A stretch of 64,000 nucleotides of DNA from Actinomadura sp. NBRC 104412 (GCF_030269515.1 NZ_BSTM01000032.1:1-64000), one strand, 5' to 3'. Shown: positions 36,586-45,561, counted from the first letter of the stretch. Notes: generated from the sequence alone by a model not told the origin. A program made the numbers and translations.

Positions 36586-36906
36586 TTACTCCGGGTTGGT
36601 CACGCGGGCGAGGACGATGCCGCTCACGATGAGGGCGAGGGCGGCCATGCGGCCGGTGGTGAAGGGGTCGCGCTGGACCAGGATGCCCAGTGTGATGGCG
36701 CCTACCGCGCCGATTCCGGTGAAGACCGCGTAGGCCGTGCCGACCGGTAGCGTCTTCATCGCGTGGGACAGCAGGTAGACCGCTATGGCGCCCAGTACGA
36801 AGCAGAGGGCGGTGGGCAGGGGGCGGGTGAAGTTCTCGGTCGGCTTGATGCTCTGCGACCAGACGATCTCCACCAGGCCGGCGAGTACGAGGATGGCCCA
36901 GTTCAT
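36586..36906 (-). CDS. sugE: small multidrug resistance protein, SugE/Gdx type
   Basis: The 106-residue protein has four transmembrane helices and the SMR features: the membrane-embedded Glu in AGLVEIVWSQSIK and the LPVGTAYAVFTGIGAVGAI motif. The LKYT-like position and SugE-type spacing suggest a guanidinium/quaternary ammonium exporter. It works as an antiparallel dimer driven by protons. ATG 36906 overlaps the azoreductase stop by four bases (ATGA), so the two are translationally coupled and likely both under the divergent TetR regulator. Confidence 0.86.
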   Translation of the reverse strand: MNWAILVLAGLVEIVWSQSIKPTENFTRPLPTALCFVLGAIAVYLLSHAMKTLPVGTAYAVFTGIGAVGAITLGILVQRDPFTTGRMAALALIVSGIVLARVTNPE

Positions 36907-37571
36907 TCGTCCGCGGCTTCCTGTGCGTAGCGTCGGCCGAGTTCCCGGGCCGACTTCAGGGCCTCCGCGAGTGACCGTTCGTGGGCGTCGCGGAGGTGGG
37001 CCAGCGCGGGGTCGATCCGTGCGTTGACGAGTTCCGCGTTGATGAAGGTCACGTCGTCCACCGCGAAGTGGCCGACGAAGAAGTCCCGCAGGTAGCGCTC
37101 CTGGTGGTCGTACGGGGCCTTCGGTGCGCCGGGCGCGTACGAGCCGCCGCGCGCGGACGCCACCACGAAGCGCCGTCCCGCCAGCGACATCCTCGGGAAG
37201 GTGACCTGGTCGAGCCAGGACTTGAGGGACGCGGGGACCGAGTAGTTGTACATCGGCGTGGCGATCAGCACGACATCGGCGGCGATCAGCTCGGCCAGCA
37301 GCGGTTCGACGATCGCCCAGGCGGCGGCCTGCGCGGGGGTGCGCACCGCCTCCTTCAGTCGGTCGAGCTCGGTGATGCCCTCCCGCAGGACGTGGTCGCA
37401 CAGCTCCGTCCACGCCTCGTCGATGAACGGGACGGGGTCGGCGGTCAGATCCCGGTACGTGCGCACGCCGGTGGGGCGCACCTCCTGCCAGCCCGCGACG
37501 AAGGCGGCGCCCACGTCGCGGCTGACCGACCGGCGTCGCGGGCTGGCGTCCAGATGAAGTAGCACGGTCAT
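36903..37571 (-). CDS. FMN-dependent NADH-azoreductase / flavodoxin-fold quinone reductase
   Basis: The 222-residue protein has the AzoR flavodoxin-like fold: LHLDASPRRRSVSRDVG at the N-terminus, ATPMYNYSVPASLKSWLDQV around the flavin site and ASARGGSYA near residue 142. It should reduce quinones or azo compounds with NAD(P)H in the cytoplasm. ATG 37571 follows a perfect AGGAGG. It is the first gene of a two-gene unit with sugE. The promoter overlaps two palindromes shared with the divergent TetR gene. Confidence 0.9.
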   Translation of the reverse strand: MTVLLHLDASPRRRSVSRDVGAAFVAGWQEVRPTGVRTYRDLTADPVPFIDEAWTELCDHVLREGITELDRLKEAVRTPAQAAAWAIVEPLLAELIAADVVLIATPMYNYSVPASLKSWLDQVTFPRMSLAGRRFVVASARGGSYAPGAPKAPYDHQERYLRDFFVGHFAVDDVTFINAELVNARIDPALAHLRDAHERSLAEALKSARELGRRYAQEAADE

Positions 37572-37585
37572 CGAACCCTCCTAAG

Positions 37586-37634
37586 CGGACATCGTGTCCG
37601 GTTGACTGTAGGGCTCAACCGGACATCGTGTCCG
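37586..37634. promoter_or_regulatory. paired TetR operators and divergent promoters
   Basis: Two identical 15-bp palindromes, CGGACA-TCG-TGTCCG, lie at 37586-37600 and 37620-37634, with centres 34 bp apart. Their flanks make the whole region a larger dyad. TTGACT (37602-37607, plus strand) and TTGAGC (minus strand) are -35-like. Each has a palindrome sitting where its -10 would be, so bound repressor would block both directions. The arrangement fits autoregulation by the adjacent TetR protein. Confidence 0.75.
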
Positions 37635-37658
37635 CTTATTCCGGTACGGTGGATCTCG

Positions 37659-38219
37659 ATGGAACAGCGGCGCGAACGTGCGGACGCGGCGCGCAACCGG
37701 GCGAAGATCCTGGAGGCCGCCGCCGGGCTCTTCGCCGCCCGAGACCCGCGCACGGTCACGATGGACGACATCGCCAAGGCCGCGGGTGTGGGCCGCGGAA
37801 CCCTCTACCGCCGCTTTCCCGACACCGCCTCGATCGCGCTGGCCCTCCTGGACGAGCACGAACGCCGCCTCCAGGAAGGCATCATCCGGGGCGACCCGCC
37901 CCTAGGCCCCGGAGCCTCACCTGCCGAACGCCTGGCCGCTTTCTACGCGGCGATGGTGGAACTCCTGGAAGCCCATATCGACCTGGCGTTGGGTGCCGAA
38001 GCCTCCGGTACCCGGCTCACCACCGGCGCGTACGGCTTCTGGCGCATGCACGTGAGGATGCTCGCCGTCAAAGCGGAGGCTCCCGAACCCGACGCCTTGG
38101 CCGATGTGCTGCTGGCTCCCTTGGCGTCCGAGGTCTACGCGCACCAGCGGGCCCAGGGCCAGAGCACCGCCCAGATCACCAGGGCCCTCACGCACCTGGC
38201 CCGTTCCGCGCTCGGCTAG
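37659..38219 (+). CDS. TetR-family repressor of the azoreductase-sugE operon
   Basis: The 186-residue protein has a TetR helix-turn-helix (about residues 10-55; VTMDDIAKAAGVGRGTLYRRF) and a C-terminal ligand domain. It is divergent from the azoreductase gene and separated by the paired palindromes, so it very likely represses both itself and that operon. Probable inducers are quinones, azo compounds or cationic drugs; this is inference from the regulated genes. ATG 37659 is used; the ribosome site (GGTGGATC) is weak. Confidence 0.88.
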   Translation: MEQRRERADAARNRAKILEAAAGLFAARDPRTVTMDDIAKAAGVGRGTLYRRFPDTASIALALLDEHERRLQEGIIRGDPPLGPGASPAERLAAFYAAMVELLEAHIDLALGAEASGTRLTTGAYGFWRMHVRMLAVKAEAPEPDALADVLLAPLASEVYAHQRAQGQSTAQITRALTHLARSALG

Positions 38220-38227
38220 CTGTACTG

Positions 38228-38716
38228 CTAGATCTCAGGCAGCCAGCTACTGGTAGCCCGGTGGCGGTGAAGCCCCGCCGCCTCGAACTCGTCGATGTGG
38301 CCGCCCTTGTCGACGCCGAGCAGCCGGAGCGCCTGGGAGATCGGGCTTCCGGCCGGCGGCGACGGCTCGAACTCGCCCTTGTGCAGGGGGCCGAGGACGA
38401 CCTTTCCTGCGTCCCATACCTGCGCGGACTGGGTTCCGCTTCCGCCGAAGTACTCGGCCTCGACATAGGCCACCGGCGCGGTCTTCGAGCAGGCGGCCAG
38501 TGTGCGGCCGAAGCCCGCGGGCGCCTTCAGGAACCCGTCGAGTTCGGGCTCTCCAGGCGCGGCGACCGCGTCGAGCAGCGCCGCGGTCATCGGCAGCAGC
38601 GACAGATGCCCGGCGAGGGGGACGATCCTCGCCTCCGGCATCCTCGCCTCCGGCATGGAGCCGGCCAGCGCTTCGAGAACGGGCGCGGTGCCGATGACCG
38701 CCTCCAGCACGTACAT
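38228..38716 (-). CDS. hypothetical protein
   Basis: The 162-residue protein begins MYVLEAVIGTAPVLEALAG. It contains a tandem MPEARMPEAR duplication at about residues 21-30, caused by a 15-bp repeat. No signal peptide, membrane span or known domain is seen. The sequence is well balanced in composition and looks like a folded cytoplasmic protein conserved in actinomycetes, but I do not recognise the family. It is convergent with the TetR gene (eight bases between stops) and lies just downstream of qcrB on the same strand. Confidence 0.65.
   Translation of the reverse strand: MYVLEAVIGTAPVLEALAGSMPEARMPEARIVPLAGHLSLLPMTAALLDAVAAPGEPELDGFLKAPAGFGRTLAACSKTAPVAYVEAEYFGGSGTQSAQVWDAGKVVLGPLHKGEFEPSPPAGSPISQALRLLGVDKGGHIDEFEAAGLHRHRATSSWLPEI
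38625..38654 (-). repeat. 15-bp perfect tandem duplication inside a coding region
   Basis: ATCCTCGCCTCCGGC occurs twice in a row (38625-38639, 38640-38654). The unit is five codons, so the hypothetical protein gains an in-frame MPEAR duplication. Confidence 0.85.
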
Positions 38717-38749
38717 CGCGCCATTGTGTCCCGTCGGCCGACCCGGGGG

Positions 38750-40399
38750 TCAGGGGCCGGGGGAGTCGATGGACTTGCGGACGTGTTCTTCGTGTTCCTC
38801 GCCGTCGGCGTGGTCGGGGACCTTGGCCAGGTCGGCCACGAAGCGGCGGTTGAGGGCCAGGCGCACCTTGCCCAGGCGGCTACGGGCTTCGGGCGCCTCG
38901 ATGCCCTTCTGTTCGGGACGGCTGAGGGCGATGGCGGCGGGTGGGCGGCTGTCGGTGATGGGGGCGGCCTCCTCCGGGCGGAGGTGGCGTTCGACCTCGG
39001 TGTACTCGCCCTCGGGGGAGCGGACGATGATGCCGGTCTCCACGCCGTGCTCGACCAGGGCGCGGTCGCGGAGCTGGAGGCCGAGGCAGATGCGGTACGT
39101 GATGACGTACGCCAGGATCGGCCCCAGGAAGAAGGCGACCCGGAAGAACCAGGTCGTCCAGTACAGCGGTATCTCGAACTTTTCGGCGATGAGGTCGTTG
39201 CCGCCGCCCGCCCACAGGACGCCGAAGAAGACGACACCGGCCATGCCTATGCCGGTCCTGGCGGGGACGTCGCGGGGACGGTCCAGCAGGTGGTGGATCT
39301 CGTGGTCGCCGGTCACCCAGCGTTCCAGGAACGGGTACACGGCCAGGCCGGTGAACAGGATCCCGGGAATGACCAGCGCGGGGACGATCACGCTGAACGT
39401 GACGGTGTGGCCCCAGGCGTTGACCTCCCAGGAGGGCATGATGCGCAGGGCGCCCTCCAGCCATCCCATGTACCAGTCGGGCTGCGAGCCGGAACTGATC
39501 GCGCCCGGGTCGTACGGGCCGAACAGCCAGATCGGGTTGATCTGGAAGAACGTCGCGAGGATGGCGCACACCGCGAAGATCCACAGGAAGAACGCGGTGG
39601 TCTTGGCGACGAAGACGGGGAAGAACGGGTAGCCGTACTGGGCCCGGTTGGTGCTGCCCTTGCCGGGGAACTGGGTGTGGGTCTGCATCCAGGTCAGCAC
39701 GACCCCGTGCAGCGGGATCAGCGCGGCCAGGATGCCGGGGATCAGCAGGATGTGGATGACGTACAGCCGGGGAATGATCATTTCGCCCGGGTACTCGCCG
39801 CCGAACAGCCACATCTGCGCGTACGTGCCGACCACGGGGATGCTCAGCAGGACGCCCTCCAGGATCCGGATGCCGGTGCCCGACAGCAGGTCGTCCGGGA
39901 GCGAGTAGCCGAACAGGCCGTTCAGCATGACCAGCATGAACATCACGACGCCGATCAGCCAGTTGAGCTCGCGCGGCTTGCGGAACGCGCCGGTGAAGAA
40001 GTTGCGCAGCAGGTGGATGGTGATCGCCGCCATGAACAGCAGCGTCGCCCAGTGGTGGATCTGCCGCATGAGCAGCCCGCCGCGCACCTCGAAGGTGATG
40101 TGCAGGGTGGAGGCGTACGCCTGGCTCATCTCGACGCCGCGCAGCTTCTGGTACGACCCGTCGTAGACGACCTCTTCCATGCTCGGCTGGAAGAACAGGG
40201 TGAGGAACACCCCGGTCAGCACGATGATCACGAAGCTGTACATCGCGATCTCGCCGAGGAGGAAGCTCCAGTGGTCGGGGAACGCCTTGCGGAGCGACTT
40301 GCGCGCCCACGCGGCGCCGCCGAACCGCTCGTCGATCGCGATGCCCGTGCCGGCCAGGGCCTTCGGCGGCCGGGCGCCGCCCTTCCGATAGGTCGCCAC
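38750..40399 (-). CDS. qcrB: cytochrome bc1 complex cytochrome b subunit QcrB
   Basis: The 549-residue protein is a long actinobacterial cytochrome b. It has haem-ligating histidines in MRQIHHWATLLF and in the preceding helix, the Qo-site stretch PDWYMGWLEGALRIMPSWE, and about nine membrane helices. The extra C-terminal cytoplasmic domain (about residues 420-549) is typical of QcrB. It is normally encoded as qcrCAB beside ctaE, but no qcrA, qcrC or oxidase gene is present here, so this is a solitary copy. GTG 40399 follows GGGAGG. Confidence 0.93.
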   Translation of the reverse strand: MATYRKGGARPPKALAGTGIAIDERFGGAAWARKSLRKAFPDHWSFLLGEIAMYSFVIIVLTGVFLTLFFQPSMEEVVYDGSYQKLRGVEMSQAYASTLHITFEVRGGLLMRQIHHWATLLFMAAITIHLLRNFFTGAFRKPRELNWLIGVVMFMLVMLNGLFGYSLPDDLLSGTGIRILEGVLLSIPVVGTYAQMWLFGGEYPGEMIIPRLYVIHILLIPGILAALIPLHGVVLTWMQTHTQFPGKGSTNRAQYGYPFFPVFVAKTTAFFLWIFAVCAILATFFQINPIWLFGPYDPGAISSGSQPDWYMGWLEGALRIMPSWEVNAWGHTVTFSVIVPALVIPGILFTGLAVYPFLERWVTGDHEIHHLLDRPRDVPARTGIGMAGVVFFGVLWAGGGNDLIAEKFEIPLYWTTWFFRVAFFLGPILAYVITYRICLGLQLRDRALVEHGVETGIIVRSPEGEYTEVERHLRPEEAAPITDSRPPAAIALSRPEQKGIEAPEARSRLGKVRLALNRRFVADLAKVPDHADGEEHEEHVRKSIDSPGP

Positions 40400-40632
40400 G
40401 CGAACCTCCCGCTCGGACGGCCCGGCGGGGACCGCCCATGGCATCGGTGGTACGTCACATCACTCTGGCACTACCCGTACGACGCGCCAATGATCGACGA
40501 TGTGACATACCCGCATCGAGGCAGACCGAATCCGGTCGAAGACGCGACCCTGCTTTGCGATCCCCCGCCCCAGGCAAGATCTTCTTCAGGCACTTCGGCC
40601 GCGTCGGCGACACCCGTCACGCGGCCCGGGCG

Positions 40633-41733
40633 TCATCGCGGCTCGGGGACCGGGTTGGGAAGGGTGACCCGGATGCGACAGCCGTGGTCGGTGTCGGCCA
40701 CGTGAATGTCGCCGCCGTGGAGGTCGACGGCCCAGCGGGCGATGGCCAGGCCGAGGCCCGTCCCGCCGGTCGGGGTGCCGACCTGGGTCGTGCCGGCGGC
40801 GGCGCCGCGCGAGAAGCGCTCGAAGACGGTGGTGCGTTCGCTCGCGGGAATGCCCGGCCCTTCGTCCGCCACCTCCAGGACCAGATCCCCTGGGGCGGAG
40901 TCGGACGTGCGCGCGGACACGGTGACCGGGACGCCGGGCGGGCTGTGCCGGGCGGCGTTGTCCAGCAGGTTGGCCAGCACCTGGTGGAGGCGGTCGCGGT
41001 CGGCGACCGCGACCAGGCCGGGTGTCACGTCGGTTACGAACCGGGCGCCGGGACGTCCCGCCGCGGCCTCGGCGGTGACGTCACCGATGAACGCCGCCAC
41101 GTCGATCTCGGTCAGGTCGAGGGGGGCCGCGCCCGCGTCCACCCGCGACAGGTCCAGCAACTGGGTGACGAGCCGCCCGAGACGTTCGGTCTGGTCCAGC
41201 GCCGAGTTCAGGACCTCGGGCGTGGGCGGGGTGACGCCGTCCGCGACGTTCTCCAGCACGGCGCGCAGCGCGCTGATGGGGGTGCGCAGCTCGTGGGAGA
41301 CGTTGGCGACGAACTCGCGGCGCTGCCGTTCCACCTCCGCGAGGTCCGAGGCCATCCGGTTGAACGCGTGCGCGAGCTCGCCGACCTCGTCCCGTGAGGT
41401 CGCCCGTACGCGCCGCGAGTAGTCGCCACGCGCCATCGCCCGCGCGGCGGCGGTCATCTCGCGCAGCGGCGCGGTCATGCCGCGCGCGAGCAGTTGCGTC
41501 ACGATCGCCGAGACCAGCACGCCGACGGGAAGGGTCTGCCGTGCGCGCAGGTCGAAGCTGTACCCCCACAGCACCATGAGGATGGCGGTGCAGGCCGTCA
41601 CCGCCGTCACGATGACGAACTTGACCTTGATGGACCGGAGCGGGTCGAGCGGCCGTGGCAGCACCGTCCACAGCCTGTGGACGGGACCGCCGGCGAAAGC
41701 GGGCCGCGTCAGACCGTCGCCGCGCTCGCTCAT
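40633..41733 (-). CDS. HAMP-containing sensor histidine kinase
   Basis: The 366-residue membrane kinase has two N-terminal hydrophobic segments with a very short external loop (about residues 35-80), a HAMP domain, a HisKA box VANVSHELRTPISALRA, and an HATPase domain (LANLLDNAARHS, DEGPGI, GTGLGLAIARW). The near absence of an extracytoplasmic domain suggests sensing within the membrane. ATG 41733 overlaps the stop of the upstream response regulator by four bases. Confidence 0.92.
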   Translation of the reverse strand: MSERGDGLTRPAFAGGPVHRLWTVLPRPLDPLRSIKVKFVIVTAVTACTAILMVLWGYSFDLRARQTLPVGVLVSAIVTQLLARGMTAPLREMTAAARAMARGDYSRRVRATSRDEVGELAHAFNRMASDLAEVERQRREFVANVSHELRTPISALRAVLENVADGVTPPTPEVLNSALDQTERLGRLVTQLLDLSRVDAGAAPLDLTEIDVAAFIGDVTAEAAAGRPGARFVTDVTPGLVAVADRDRLHQVLANLLDNAARHSPPGVPVTVSARTSDSAPGDLVLEVADEGPGIPASERTTVFERFSRGAAAGTTQVGTPTGGTGLGLAIARWAVDLHGGDIHVADTDHGCRIRVTLPNPVPEPR

Positions 41734-42422
41734 GACGCGTCCCCCGTTTCCAGGCAGTACCCGACGCCGTGGACGGTGCGGATGAGTTCGGCGCCCAGCT
41801 TGCGGCGCAGCGCCTTGACATGGCTGTCGACCGCCCGCGTCCCCGACGCCCCGGCCCAGTCCCAGACCTGTTCGAGCAGGACGGCACGGGTCAGCACCGC
41901 GCCCTCGTTGCGCGCCAGGCAGTCCAGCAGGTCGAACTCCGTCGGGGTGAGGTGGATCTCCTTTCCGTCCCGCCGTACCTTCCGGGACTTCGGGTCGATC
42001 TCCAGCGGTCCCGTCCGCAGGGGTTCCCCGGGCGGCGGCGCGGACGAGCGCTCGACGCGGCGCAGGATCGCGCGGATCCGGGCGGTCAGCTCGCGCATGC
42101 TGAACGGCTTGGTGAGGTAGTCGTCGGCGCCGACCCCCAGGCCGACCAGCAGGTCGGTCTCGTCGTCCCGCGCGGTCAGCATCAGCACCGGCACGGGACG
42201 CTCCGCCTGGACGCGGCGGCAGACCTCCAGCCCGTCGAAGCCGGGCAGCATGACGTCCAGCACGATCAGGTCGGGACGGTACGTCCGCGCGCGGTCCACG
42301 GCGGACGGGCCGTCGGCGGCGATCTCGACGGCGAAGCCCTCGGCCGACAGCCGGTCCGCCACCGCCCGCGCGATCGTCGGTTCGTCCTCGACGACCAGGA
42401 TGCGCTGCTCGTTCGCGTTCAC
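41730..42422 (-). CDS. OmpR/PhoB-family response regulator
   Basis: The 230-residue protein has a receiver domain (E12-D13, phosphoacceptor D56 in IVLDVMLPG, and Lys in DDYLTKPF) and a C-terminal winged helix with RAVDSHVKALRRKLGAELIRTVHGVGY. The start is GTG 42422; the ribosome site is weak. Its stop overlaps the kinase start (ATGA), so the pair is translationally coupled. The target regulon is unknown; the solitary qcrB gene lies downstream after 233 non-coding bases. Confidence 0.93.
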   Translation of the reverse strand: MNANEQRILVVEDEPTIARAVADRLSAEGFAVEIAADGPSAVDRARTYRPDLIVLDVMLPGFDGLEVCRRVQAERPVPVLMLTARDDETDLLVGLGVGADDYLTKPFSMRELTARIRAILRRVERSSAPPPGEPLRTGPLEIDPKSRKVRRDGKEIHLTPTEFDLLDCLARNEGAVLTRAVLLEQVWDWAGASGTRAVDSHVKALRRKLGAELIRTVHGVGYCLETGDAS

Positions 42423-42494
42423 ACGCCGACTGTACGCACGACCCGTGCCCGGTCTTGTCGGGAAATGTGCGGGTTGTGTGAAGAATCCCGGCGG

Positions 42495-43976
42495 TCAGGG
42501 CCCGATCGGCCAGGTGTGGACGGGCTCGTTGGAGTGCATCAGCCGGGCGTAGCTCTGCGTCATCAGCCGCAGCGCCTCGGGCCTGGCGGTGCCGAACGAC
42601 TCCTCGATCGCCCGCACCGTCTGGATCTGCCAGGACGCGCCGGTCTGCCCGCCGGCGCAGCGTCCCTCGATGATGCCGAGCAGGCGGTCGCGGCGGGCGG
42701 GGTCGACCCGCCAGCGGTCCAGTCCCTCGTACGCCATCGGCAGCAGCGTCCGCTGCACCAGTTCGGCCGCGGGCACCTCGCCGATGCCCGGCCAGTACAG
42801 GATGGCGTTCATCCCGTCCCTGGCGGCGCGGCGCAGGTTCTCCCCGGCGGTGGCGAACGACATGCGCGTCCACACCGGGCGGTCCTCCTCGGCCAGCACC
42901 CGGACGAGGCCGTAGTAAAAGGCGCCGTTGGCGACGATGTCGGCGACGGTCGGGCCCGCGGGCAGCACGCGGTTCTCCACGCGCAGGTGCGGCCGCCCGT
43001 TGACGACCGCGTAGATGGGGCGGTTCCAGCGGTAGACGGTGCCGTTGTGGAGGCTCAGCTCGCCGAGTTCGGGGATGCCGCCCTCGTCGAGGACGGCCAC
43101 CGGGTCCTCGTCGTCGCACAGTGGCAGCAGCGCGGGGAAGTAGCGGATGTTCTCCTCGAACAGGTCGAACACCGAGGTGATCCAGCGTTCCCCGAACCAC
43201 ACCCGTGGCCGTACGCCCTGCGTCTTCAGTTCCTCGGGACGCGTGTCGGTGGACTGCTCGAACAGCGTGATGCGCGTCTCGTGCCAGAGCCGGTGCCCGA
43301 ACAGGAACGGGGAGTTGGCGGCCATCGCGACCTGCGGTCCCGCGATCGCCTGCGCGGCGTTCCAGTAGTCGCCGAAGTTCGACGGGGCGACCTGGAGGTG
43401 GAACTGGACGCTGGTGCACGCGGCCTCGGGGAGGATCGTGTCGGTGTGCATCCGCAGCGGCTCGGGTCCGTCCACCGCGATCCGCATCTCCTCGCCCCGT
43501 GCCGCGAAGATCTGGTCGTTCAGCATCTTGTAGCGGGCGTTGGCGGAGATCGCCTCCTCGCCGATGTCGGAGCGGCGCAACGTGGGCAGGATGCCGACCA
43601 TCAGCAGGTGGGCGCCGACCTCCCGGGCCCGCGCGTCGGCGCGGTTGAGGTGGTCGCGCACCTCCGCCTCCAGCTCGCCGGTGCCGGATCCGCCCAGCTC
43701 CCGCGGCGGGATGTTGATCTCCAGGTTGAACTGGCCCAGCTCGGTCGCCCAGGCCGGGTCGGCGATCGCCTTGAGCACGTCGGCGTTGCGCATCAGGGGG
43801 TCGCCCATGGCGTCGATGAGGTTGAGCTCGATCTCCAGACCGATGTGCGGGCGCTCGAACTCGAATTGGGACTCGCCGAGCATCCGGGCCAGCACGTCCA
43901 GGCAGCGGCGGACCTTGCCGCGGTAGCGGCGCCGGTCCTCCCTGCTGATGGCGATGGGGGTCACGTCTCTACCCAT
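42495..43976 (-). CDS. GCS2-family glutamate-cysteine ligase-like protein
   Basis: The 493-residue protein belongs to the carboxylate-amine ligase superfamily (GCS2). It has the acidic metal/ATP residues in HIGLEIELNLID, QFNLEINIPP and CTSVQFHLQV, and an arginine in RVENRVLP. Such enzymes couple glutamate or related acids to an amine with ATP. Whether it makes gamma-glutamylcysteine here is uncertain, since mycothiol producers do not need glutathione. It is longer than YbdK-type members (about 370). ATG 43976 lies at a divergent promoter region shared with the orphan kinase gene. Confidence 0.85.
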   Translation of the reverse strand: MGRDVTPIAISREDRRRYRGKVRRCLDVLARMLGESQFEFERPHIGLEIELNLIDAMGDPLMRNADVLKAIADPAWATELGQFNLEINIPPRELGGSGTGELEAEVRDHLNRADARAREVGAHLLMVGILPTLRRSDIGEEAISANARYKMLNDQIFAARGEEMRIAVDGPEPLRMHTDTILPEAACTSVQFHLQVAPSNFGDYWNAAQAIAGPQVAMAANSPFLFGHRLWHETRITLFEQSTDTRPEELKTQGVRPRVWFGERWITSVFDLFEENIRYFPALLPLCDDEDPVAVLDEGGIPELGELSLHNGTVYRWNRPIYAVVNGRPHLRVENRVLPAGPTVADIVANGAFYYGLVRVLAEEDRPVWTRMSFATAGENLRRAARDGMNAILYWPGIGEVPAAELVQRTLLPMAYEGLDRWRVDPARRDRLLGIIEGRCAGGQTGASWQIQTVRAIEESFGTARPEALRLMTQSYARLMHSNEPVHTWPIGP

Positions 43977-44196
43977 TTATCCAATCCCGTCCGGTAGGGG
44001 TGCTATGACAAGCGATGTCCCATTGGCCGGGCGCGAAAACCCCCGGCACCGCGCCGGATCCGGTGATAAACGAGTGACCGCGGCACTTCCGCAGGTAGTG
44101 GGGTATTCCGCCATCACACGGCGGTACGTTGGTTCGAGCGCCCGCGGCCTGTCAGCCCTCCGCCCCGACCCCGATCACGTTCCACGAGAGGCACCG

Positions 44197-45561
44197 ATGC
44201 GGCTCCGCCCCCGGTCGATCCGTTCGCGTGACACGCTCATCGCCGCCGTCCTGGCCGCGCTGGCGTTCACCGCGGTCGCGGCCGGGATCGACCTGGCGGT
44301 GCGGAACGCGATGCGGAACGACGTGCTGGAGGAGACCCAGCGGTCCGCGCGCCGGGTCAGCGCCGCCGTCCGGGAGGGCACCCTCGCCGGCCCGGTCATC
44401 CCGGACGACTCCGAGGATGCCGGTGGCTCGGACGGACGGGTCCAGGTCCAGGTCGTCAGGCGCGGCCGGGTCGTCGCCGCCACCCCCGGCGCCTTGGGGC
44501 GCCCGCCGTTCAGCAGGCTGTGGCCGTCCCGCGACGAGCGGATCGTGGACGCGATCCAGTGCACCGGGCACGGACCCGGCGGCGACTGCACGATGCTCGT
44601 GGTGATCCGCACGACCACCGCCCCCGACTCCGCCGTCGTCTACGCGGCGAGGCCGATGCCGTCGCTGCTGGTGACCGGCCTGCTGGAGGTCCTGCTCGGC
44701 GTCGCGGTGCTGTCGCTGTCCGGGCTGATCGCCTGGGTCACCTGGCGGGTCGTCGGGCGGACGCTGCGTCCCGTCGAGGAGATCCGCGCGCAGCTCGCCG
44801 AGATCAGCGCCACCGACCTCAGCCGCCGCGTCCCCGAACCCGGCGGCGAGGACGAGATCGCCCAGCTCGCCCGTACCGCCAACGAGACCCTGGACCGTCT
44901 CGAACGCGCCGTCGCCCGGCAGCGGCAGTTCGCCTCGGACGCCTCCCACGAGCTCCGCACGCCGATCGCCGGTCTGCGCGCCAACCTCGAGGACGCGTCG
45001 ATGCACCCCGACGACACCGACCTCGAGATGGCCATCACCTCGGCCCTCCGCGACACCGACCGCCTGGAGTCCATCGTCACCGACCTGCTGCTGCTGGCCC
45101 GCATCGGCACCGGCGGCAGCGCCGCCCACGAGACCATCGACCTCGCCGAGCTCGCCGCGTCCGAGATCCGGCGCCGCCCGTCCTGCCTGCGGGTCCGCAC
45201 GCGGCTCACCGAGGGGCTGACCGTACGGGGCGTCCGCATGCAGCTCGTCCGCCTCCTGGACAACCTTCTCGACAACGCCGAGCGGTACGCGGACGGCGCG
45301 GTCGAGATCGAGGTGTGCCGGGCCGGGCCCAACGCGCGCCTCACCGTCACCGACGACGGCCCCGGCATCCCGCCCGCCGACCGCGAACGCGTCTTCGAGC
45401 GCTTCACCCGGCTGGACTCCGCCCGCAGCCGCTCGGCCGGCGGCACCGGCCTGGGCCTGGCCATCGCCAGGGAGATAGCCCAGGCCCACTCCGGCTCCCT
45501 CGTCATCGAGGACCATCCCAAGGGCGCCCGCTTCGCCCTCCACCTCCCCCTGTCCCCCTGA
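44197..45561 (+). CDS. orphan sensor histidine kinase with periplasmic domain
   Basis: The 454-residue membrane kinase has two transmembrane helices (about residues 13-33 and 158-183) enclosing a 125-residue extracytoplasmic sensor with two cysteines (IQCTG and GDCTM). A HAMP domain, HisKA box SDASHELRTPIAGLRA and HATPase domain (LLDNLLDNAERYADG, DDGPGIPP, GTGLGLAIAREIA) follow. ATG 44197 follows GAGAGG. No response-regulator gene adjoins it on either side, which is unusual for this type. Confidence 0.92.
   Translation: MRLRPRSIRSRDTLIAAVLAALAFTAVAAGIDLAVRNAMRNDVLEETQRSARRVSAAVREGTLAGPVIPDDSEDAGGSDGRVQVQVVRRGRVVAATPGALGRPPFSRLWPSRDERIVDAIQCTGHGPGGDCTMLVVIRTTTAPDSAVVYAARPMPSLLVTGLLEVLLGVAVLSLSGLIAWVTWRVVGRTLRPVEEIRAQLAEISATDLSRRVPEPGGEDEIAQLARTANETLDRLERAVARQRQFASDASHELRTPIAGLRANLEDASMHPDDTDLEMAITSALRDTDRLESIVTDLLLLARIGTGGSAAHETIDLAELAASEIRRRPSCLRVRTRLTEGLTVRGVRMQLVRLLDNLLDNAERYADGAVEIEVCRAGPNARLTVTDDGPGIPPADRERVFERFTRLDSARSRSAGGTGLGLAIAREIAQAHSGSLVIEDHPKGARFALHLPLSP

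Noticed and set aside
37628..40705. 1,025-residue plus-strand open frame across the TetR and qcrB genes
   Set aside because: It is antisense to a clear cytochrome b gene and has a repetitive Arg/Gly/Asp/Gln composition typical of GC-rich shadow frames.
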